Below, piece by piece: positions 59,146-64,000 of a stretch of 64,000 bases of DNA; the first letter of the stretch is position 1; each line of letters begins with the position of its first letter. The notes beneath the pieces are model-generated. The model had not been told where the DNA came from. It worked only from the letters and a program-made list of their open reading frames with translations, and made no database searches. The stretch is from Calidihabitans tengchongensis (GTDB lineage Bacteria > Sysuimicrobiota > Sysuimicrobiia > Sysuimicrobiales > Kaftiobacteriaceae), in the NCBI GenBank assembly GCA_031459615.1, contig JAVKIE010000002.1:186001-250000 (forward strand), read 5' to 3'. The position numbers and the translations under genes are program-made.

Positions 59146-60592
59146 GGGTCCGGACGCCGTACCCGGTGGCGCCTTTGGGCAGGTAGGGGCCCGTCCCCTC
59201 CTCCTTCTCCAGGAAGGCGGTGGGCGCGATGTCCAGGTGCGCCCAGGGCCGCCCGCCCACGAACTCGCGCAGGAAGATGGCCCCCTTCTGCGCTCCCCCG
59301 TAGCGGGACGAGCCGGAGTTCCGCAGGTCGGCCACCGGGCTGCGCATGTCCTCCAGGTACTCGTCGTACAGCGGCAGCTGCCACAGCCGCTCCCCGGCCC
59401 GGGACGCCGCCTGGAGCAGGCGGTCCACCAACGCCTGGTTGTTGCCCATGATCGCCGCCGCCAGGTAGCCCAGCGCCACCATGGCCGAGCCGGTGAGGGT
59501 CGCCAGGTCGACGATCTCGTCGGGCTGCTGTCGGACGGCGTAGGCGAGGGCGTCGGCCAGGATGAGCCGGCCTTCGGCGTCGGTGTTGGTGATCTCGATG
59601 GTGGTGCCGTTGCTGGCCCGCACGATGTCGCCCGGCTTGACGGCGCGGCCGCCGGGCATGTTCTCCACGGCCGGCACCACCCCCACCACCCGGACGGGAG
59701 GCCGCAGGGCCGGCAGCGCCTGCAGGGTGGCGATCACCGCCGCCCCGCCGGCCATGTCCGCCTTCATCCACTCCAGATCCTGGTGCTTGAGGTTGAGGCC
59801 CCCGCTGTCGAAGCACACGCCCTTGCCCACCAGCGCCACGGTGCGGCGGGCGTCGGCGGGCGCGTACTCCAGGACGATCAGGCGCGCCGGGTGGTCGCTG
59901 CCGGCCGCCACGGCCAGCAGGGCGTTCATGCCGAGCTCCTGCATCTGCGCGGGCTCCAGGATGGTGCACCGCAGTCCGGCCCGCGCCGCCAGCTGCGCGG
60001 CCACGTCCGCCAGCGCCGGAGGGGGCAGCGCGTTGGGAGGTTCGTTGGTCAGGTCCCGGGCCAGGAGGGTGGCCTCGGCGAAGATCCGGCCGCGGTCGGC
60101 GCCCGCCTGCAGGGAGTCCCGGCGGGCGGTGTCGGCGGTCAGCAGGGTGAGGCGGTCGACCCGGCCGCCGTCGTCCCGGCGGTACCGGGAGAACCTGTAC
60201 GCACCCAGCAGGGCTCCCTCCGCCTGGGCCTGACCGACCGCGTCGGCGGGGAGGATGTCGTCATCGGCCAGGGCCACGTGTGCCGCGTGGGCCTGGGCCG
60301 CCCGGCGAACGACGGCCGCAGACGCCCGCCGCACGGTCTCGGCGGTGACCGCGTCGGGCGCTCCCATGCCCACGGCGATGATCCGGCGGGCGGGGATCCG
60401 TCCGTGGGTGTGCAGGACCAGGGTGGCGGCCGCCGTGGCCTCGAACTTCTCCTCGGCCAGGGCGGCGGCCAGCGCGCCGCCGAGGGCGGCGTCCACCCGG
60501 GCCGCAGCGCCCCGCAGGGCTGCCTGGCCGGCGTACACCGCCACCCCCACGGCGTCGCACGGAAACGATTCGGCGGCGCCGGGGACGACCAC
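59084..60592 (-). CDS. pepA: leucyl aminopeptidase (M17 family)
   Basis: A 502-residue dimetal aminopeptidase. The first metal/active Lys motif is ALVGKGVCFDSGGLNLK, the second is WMKADMAGGAAVIATLQALP, and the signature is TNTDAEGRLILADALAYA with the Asp-Glu metal ligands. The N-terminal domain (about 1-150) is typical of M17. The last residues (LLYFLNPPDLPNLPDPPHPL) come from the intergenic repeat. The start (GTG 60592) is uncertain, since GGAGGGACG lies 15 bases ahead; a CTG 9 bases closer would fit better. It is followed on the same strand by nothing, and is preceded by the ornithine-cyclodeaminase-like gene. Confidence 0.9.
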   Translation of the reverse strand: MVVPGAAESFPCDAVGVAVYAGQAALRGAAARVDAALGGALAAALAEEKFEATAAATLVLHTHGRIPARRIIAVGMGAPDAVTAETVRRASAAVVRRAAQAHAAHVALADDDILPADAVGQAQAEGALLGAYRFSRYRRDDGGRVDRLTLLTADTARRDSLQAGADRGRIFAEATLLARDLTNEPPNALPPPALADVAAQLAARAGLRCTILEPAQMQELGMNALLAVAAGSDHPARLIVLEYAPADARRTVALVGKGVCFDSGGLNLKHQDLEWMKADMAGGAAVIATLQALPALRPPVRVVGVVPAVENMPGGRAVKPGDIVRASNGTTIEITNTDAEGRLILADALAYAVRQQPDEIVDLATLTGSAMVALGYLAAAIMGNNQALVDRLLQAASRAGERLWQLPLYDEYLEDMRSPVADLRNSGSSRYGGAQKGAIFLREFVGGRPWAHLDIAPTAFLEKEEGTGPYLPKGATGYGVRTLLYFLNPPDLPNLPDPPHPL

Positions 60593-60623
60593 GATCTCCA
60601 GGGAACGTCCCTCCTTTCCGCCC

Positions 60624-61604
60624 TTACGGATCGCCGGCGGGGGCGGCCGGGCGGGAGAGAACCTCTCCCACTCCCAGCTCCAGCGCCCGTTCGTAGGCCA
60701 CCTTCATGGCGGCCACATCCTCCAGGGCAATGCCCTGGGATTCGAACAGCGTCACCTCGTCGGGCGAGGCGCGCCCGGGTTCCCGCCCCGCCACGATCCG
60801 CGCCAGTTCGGTCACCCTGTCCCACTCCAGCGCTCCGGCCGACACGGCCGCGATCAGGTCGCCGGCTTCCTGGCGGGCCTGCTCCAGGTCGTCGACGGCG
60901 ATGCGGTCACAGCGGGACACGGCCGGAACGTCCAGCTCCTGCTTGTGCGCCCAGTTCGACCCGATGGCGTTCACGTGTACGCCGGGTCGCAGCCACTCGC
61001 CCAGCAGCACCGGCTCCCGGGCGGTGGTGGCGGTCACGATGATGTCCACGCCGTCCACCGCGTCGCGGGCCGAGTCGACCGCCACCACTTCCGCCCCCAG
61101 CTCCTCCACCATCTCCGCCGCAAACTGCTCCCGGCGCTCGGCGGTGCGGCTGTAGCACTTGACCAGGGCCACCGGCCGCACCCGGCTGATGGCAATCACC
61201 TGGCCGCGGGCCTGCCACCCGGTACCGATCACTCCCAGGGAGCCGGCGTCGGGCCGGGCCATGTAGCGGGTGGCCACGGCGCTGGCCGCCCCGGTGCGCA
61301 TCTGGCCCAGGCGGGTGGCCTCCATCAGCGCCAGCAGCTCGCCGGTGTCGGTGCTGTACAGCAGTCCGACGAAGCGCGTGCCCGAAGGGGCGCTGGTGTA
61401 GGCCTTCAGCCCCATCACGCCCAGGGGCGGCAGGGCCGCCGACATCACGTGCAGGACCGAGCCGTCGGGATTCTGCACCCGCCGGCGGGGACGGTTGAGG
61501 GCGCGCCCCTGGCCCAGGAGCACGAAGGCCTCCTCCACGGCCGCGATGACCCGGTCCATCTCCAGGACCCGGGCGATGTCGCTCTCCCGCAGGAACAGGG
61601 GCAT
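60624..61604 (-). CDS. ornithine cyclodeaminase/mu-crystallin family protein
   Basis: A 326-residue NAD(P)-dependent protein. ALNRPRRRVQNPDGSVLHVM, LGVIGTGWQARGQVIAISRV (nucleotide loop) and HVNAIGSNWAHKQELDV are family features. Members act as ornithine cyclodeaminase, alanine dehydrogenase, or ketimine reductase; the substrate is not readable. The ATG at 61604 has GGTGTCGGCGCC ahead and no clear ribosome site. It is transcribed ahead of pepA with 31 bases between them, so the two may form an operon. Confidence 0.87.
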   Translation of the reverse strand: MPLFLRESDIARVLEMDRVIAAVEEAFVLLGQGRALNRPRRRVQNPDGSVLHVMSAALPPLGVMGLKAYTSAPSGTRFVGLLYSTDTGELLALMEATRLGQMRTGAASAVATRYMARPDAGSLGVIGTGWQARGQVIAISRVRPVALVKCYSRTAERREQFAAEMVEELGAEVVAVDSARDAVDGVDIIVTATTAREPVLLGEWLRPGVHVNAIGSNWAHKQELDVPAVSRCDRIAVDDLEQARQEAGDLIAAVSAGALEWDRVTELARIVAGREPGRASPDEVTLFESQGIALEDVAAMKVAYERALELGVGEVLSRPAAPAGDP

Positions 61605-61756
61605 GGCGCCGACACCATTTCGCCGTCTGGGGGCGGTCTTCCCGCGGGCCGCCCCGCCCGATCCTCCGCCGCCGGGTCGCCCCGGTCCCCCGCGGACCCC
61701 CAGGGCGGAGGCAGCGGGGTCTGCGGCGAACCGTGTGGCGGAGGAGGTCGTGCCGC

Positions 61757-62959
61757 ATGGTGGTCGACGAGCGCTGGTACCGCCGCCCGCGGGGCGCCCC
61801 GCTGCGCCTGCAGGCCGGAGGCGTGGTGGCCCGCCCCGCCGGAGAGCGTGTCGAGGTGGCGGTCATCCGCGAGGGCCCCCTGGGGCTGTGGTCGCTGCCC
61901 AAGGGTACGGTCGAGGCGGGGGAGACCCTCCCGGAAGCGGCGGGGAGGGAGGTGTCCGAGGAGACCGGTCTGAGCGGGCTCGTGCCGGCGGGGTTGCTGG
62001 ACGTCCGGGAGCGGCTGGACGTCACGCGGACGTGGTGGAACCGCACCTATTACTTCCTGTATGTGCTCCGGGCGGACACCGCCGCCCCCGCCGTGCAGTG
62101 GGTGCCCCTGGACGACCTGCCCCCGATGTTCTGGCCGGATCAGCGGGATCTGTTGATCTCCCGCCGCGACGAGATCGTCCGCCGGGTCAGACATCTCACA
62201 TCCGGCGGGCAGCTGGCCAGCGTGCAGTTCGCCCGCCAGGCCCCGGCGTACGCCCGCAGCCGCAGCCACCGCGCCGACGCCGACCTGGACCTGCTGCTGG
62301 AGCACCTGCGGCCCGGCCCCGGGGACCGGGTGCTGGACGTGGCTACCGGCACCGGGTTCACCGCGGCGGCGCTGGGACATCGGGCGGGCCGGGTGGTCGG
62401 CGTGGACCTGACCCCCGCCATGCTGGCCGAAGCCCGGCGCCTGGCGGTGCGGGCGGACTGGGTCGCCGGCGACGCCCACCTCCTGCCATTTGCCGACGGG
62501 TCGTTCACGGTGGTGGCTTGCCGGCGCGCCCCACACCACTTCGCTGACCTGCCGCGCGCCGTGGATGAGATGCTCCGGGTCCTGACCCCGGGCGGTCGCC
62601 TGGGGATCGCCGACCAGGTGCCCCCCGACGACCCCGCCGGAGAGTGCCTGATGGAGACCCTCGAGGTCCTCCGGGATCCCAGCCACGCCCGTGCCCTGCC
62701 GGCCCGGCGGTGGGTGGCCCTGCTGGAAGGGCGGGGGGTGCGCCTGATCTGCGTGCGGGAGGTGTCCCGCCGGCTGACCCTGTCCCGGTGGCTGGCACTG
62801 GCCGGCGCGGACCCCGTGCGCGAGGCGGCCGTCAGGGACACCCTGGCCCGGGCCCCGCGGGCCGCCCGCGACCAGATCGGCTACCGCCGCTGGCCGCAGC
62901 CGTCGTTTCTCAAGCGCTGGGTCGTCGTGGTGGGCCACAAGGTCGTGGCCGACGACTAG
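61757..62959 (+). CDS. NUDIX hydrolase fused to a class I methyltransferase
   Basis: A 400-residue protein with two domains in one uninterrupted frame. Residues about 15-135 are a NUDIX domain; the Nudix box runs from Gly50 (GTVEAGETLPEAAGREVSEE and TGL) and is complete, so it should hydrolyse a nucleoside-diphosphate-linked compound with Mg. Residues about 165-400 are a SAM methyltransferase, with motif I LDVATGTGF at 193-201 and GVDLTPAMLAEARRL, ACRRAPHHFADLP and LRVLTPGGRLGIADQ. Substrates are unknown. GAGGAGGTC nine bases before the ATG at 61757 supports the start. It is divergent from the cyclodeaminase gene. Confidence 0.85.
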   Translation: MVVDERWYRRPRGAPLRLQAGGVVARPAGERVEVAVIREGPLGLWSLPKGTVEAGETLPEAAGREVSEETGLSGLVPAGLLDVRERLDVTRTWWNRTYYFLYVLRADTAAPAVQWVPLDDLPPMFWPDQRDLLISRRDEIVRRVRHLTSGGQLASVQFARQAPAYARSRSHRADADLDLLLEHLRPGPGDRVLDVATGTGFTAAALGHRAGRVVGVDLTPAMLAEARRLAVRADWVAGDAHLLPFADGSFTVVACRRAPHHFADLPRAVDEMLRVLTPGGRLGIADQVPPDDPAGECLMETLEVLRDPSHARALPARRWVALLEGRGVRLICVREVSRRLTLSRWLALAGADPVREAAVRDTLARAPRAARDQIGYRRWPQPSFLKRWVVVVGHKVVADD

Positions 62960-62991
62960 GGCTGTCGCCTGGGCCCGGGGGTCCTGGGCCT

Positions 62992-63075
62992 GGGGGTCTG
63001 TCCCCCGTGGGGTCTGTCCCCCGTGGGGTCTGTCCCCAGTCCCCCGGGGTCTGTCCCCACCGAGGTCTGTCCCCC
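62992..63075. repeat. tandem GGTCTGTCCCC repeats (five copies)
   Basis: Five copies of GGTCTGTCCCC, the first two separated by CGTGG spacers, between the NUDIX-methyltransferase gene and the ABC permease gene. A reverse-oriented GGGGGGACAGAG lies at 63141-63152. The repeats are non-coding. Confidence 0.85.
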
Positions 63076-63221
63076 TGGCAGACGATTCGGGGCCTTCCGG
63101 ATGCGGTCACAAGCCCGTGAGGATGCAAAAAGGTGACAGTGGGGGGACAGAGAATCTTCCGGTACCGGTTACGGACGGGGACGATCCCGTATCGCCTCGC
63201 CCGTGGGTGGGGAGAGGCACT

Positions 63222-64000
63222 GTGAAGTCCTCGCTAACCGTCGTACGCCCGGTCACCGACGTCCTGGCCCAGGGGAGGCGGTGGGTGAGCCGGGAGCAGG
63301 TGCTGGGGCCCGCGCTGGTGGCTCCGGCGTTTGCGTACGTGGCCCTGCTGGTGGGCTTTCCCTTCCTGTTTGCGCTGTACCTCAGCCTGACCGACGCCAC
63401 CACCGGCAACCCCTACGGATCGTTCGTGGGGGTGAAGAACTTCGTCGAGATCGTCCAGGACCCCACCTTCCGCCGCGCCCTGCGCAACACCTTCGTGTTC
63501 ACGCTGTCCTCCCAGGCGGCCGTGGTGGTCCTGGCCAAGGTCCTGGCCATGACCCTGCAGGGGGTCCGCCGGGGGCGGGGGATCCTGCTGTTCCTGCTCC
63601 TGCTGCCGTGGGTGGCGCCGGTCTCCCTGGCCACCATCGGGTGGCTGTGGATCCTGCACGCCCGGTTCAGCGTCATCGACTGGGTGCTGTGGCAGGTGGG
63701 CCTGCTGCCGCCCAACACCAACATGTTCTGGCTGGGCCGGCCCGACCTGGCCATGCTCTCGGTGGTCATCGTGCACGTGTGGCGGATGCTGCCCTTTGCC
63801 ACGGTGGTCCTGCTGGCCGGGCTGGCCTCGCTGCCCCAGGACGTGATGGACCAGGCCATCGTGGACGGGGCGGGGTTCTGGCGGCGGCTGTTCTCGGTGC
63901 AGATTCCCCTGATGCTGCCGGTGATCAGCGTGGCGGTCCTGTTCGGGACGGTCTTCACCTTCACCGACATGGCGGTGGTCTACGTCCTGACCCGGGGCGG
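63222..64000 (+). CDS. sugar ABC transporter permease, MalF/UgpA type (partial)
   Basis: The frame is open from the GTG at 63222 to the window end, so about 259 residues of a permease of about 300 are seen. ALVAPAFAYVALLVGFPFLF is the first helix, SFVGVKNFVEIVQDPTFRRA and LRNTFVFTLSS follow, and the EAA loop is VMDQAIVDGAGFWRRLFSVQ with IPLMLPV. It imports sugars or polyols together with a binding protein and a second permease that must lie beyond the window. The GTG follows GGGGAGAGGCACT. It is preceded by the GGTCTGTCCCC repeats. Confidence 0.9.
   Translation, partial: MKSSLTVVRPVTDVLAQGRRWVSREQVLGPALVAPAFAYVALLVGFPFLFALYLSLTDATTGNPYGSFVGVKNFVEIVQDPTFRRALRNTFVFTLSSQAAVVVLAKVLAMTLQGVRRGRGILLFLLLLPWVAPVSLATIGWLWILHARFSVIDWVLWQVGLLPPNTNMFWLGRPDLAMLSVVIVHVWRMLPFATVVLLAGLASLPQDVMDQAIVDGAGFWRRLFSVQIPLMLPVISVAVLFGTVFTFTDMAVVYVLTRG

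Overview
The window looks like one scaffold of a high-GC bacterium (about 70% GC by eye, strong GC-ending codon use, many GTG starts, many ATGA/GTGA start-stop overlaps). It is probably a metagenome assembly, because a run of 97 N at 5477-5573 is flanked by the two copies of an exact 127-base repeat. The gene order transaldolase - rho - rpmE - tdk - prfA - prmC - ywlC - rpiB - upp - dCMP deaminase (12.8-22.9 kb) follows the order seen in Bacillus-type Bacillota. The coenzyme F420 genes (cofE, an npdG-like reductase) and a luciferase-like monooxygenase, whose family can use F420 or FMN, point instead to a deep high-GC lineage of the Bacillota/Chloroflexota/Armatimonadota neighbourhood, for example Sysuimicrobiota (CSP1-3). 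That placement is inference.

Layout. 1-2.07 kb: AT-richer operon of two sugar-isomerase-like barrels and a luciferase-like monooxygenase, ending at an IS481-type transposase scrap. 2.4-4.4 kb: band-7/SPFH protein and ROK glucokinase. 4.4-8.4 kb: complete acetyl-CoA carboxylase operon accD-accA-accB-accC on the minus strand with a good promoter; accC carries the scaffold gap. 8.5-16.4 kb: HtrA protease, argS, SLH/BsuPI surface protein, transaldolase, rho, a LysM-M23 cell-wall hydrolase behind a possible c-di-AMP riboswitch, and rpmE. 16.5-26.4 kb: a degenerate peptidase-like membrane protein, tdk, prfA, prmC, tsaC/ywlC, rpiB, upp, comEB, ribosomal L25 (with a terminator-like leader), pth and a K+-dependent-type membrane pyrophosphatase. 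26.3-31.2 kb: an MFS carrier facing a four-gene minus-strand cluster (ketosynthase, SRPBCC cyclase-like, FAD oxidoreductase, methyltransferase). 31.4-33.05 kb: a phosphodiester-glycosidase-like exported protein behind a leader-peptide/terminator attenuator.

33.2-39.3 kb: a second AT-richer island, an ABC oligopeptide-type importer (binding protein and two permeases, no ATPase) with an M19 dipeptidase-like and an M14 deacylase-like enzyme, bordered by a broken IS481-type transposase. 39.7-49.3 kb: pterin dehydratase, a SufT/PaaD-type protein with a near-leaderless promoter, UPF0182, an N-acylamino-acid racemase with its GNAT acyltransferase, a Lys-rich micro-ORF, nicotinate phosphoribosyltransferase, CorA and an atypical adenosylhomocysteinase. 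49.4-59.0 kb: peroxiredoxin, dinB with an AlkZ-like protein, a double M16 peptidase, the F420 genes, an enolase-superfamily enzyme, a TGS GTPase and a metallo-beta-lactamase-fold hydrolase. 59.1-64.0 kb: leucyl aminopeptidase, ornithine-cyclodeaminase-like protein, a NUDIX-methyltransferase fusion and the start of a sugar-ABC permease.

Cutting across all this are several families of short intergenic repeats: purine (GGGAAGA)-type tracts at no fewer than eight gene borders; CAATCTACGCGATC-type inverted repeats at three convergent gene pairs, which act as C-terminal tails and perhaps two-way terminators; and GGTCTGTCCCC tandem copies. No tRNA, rRNA or CRISPR array was seen.
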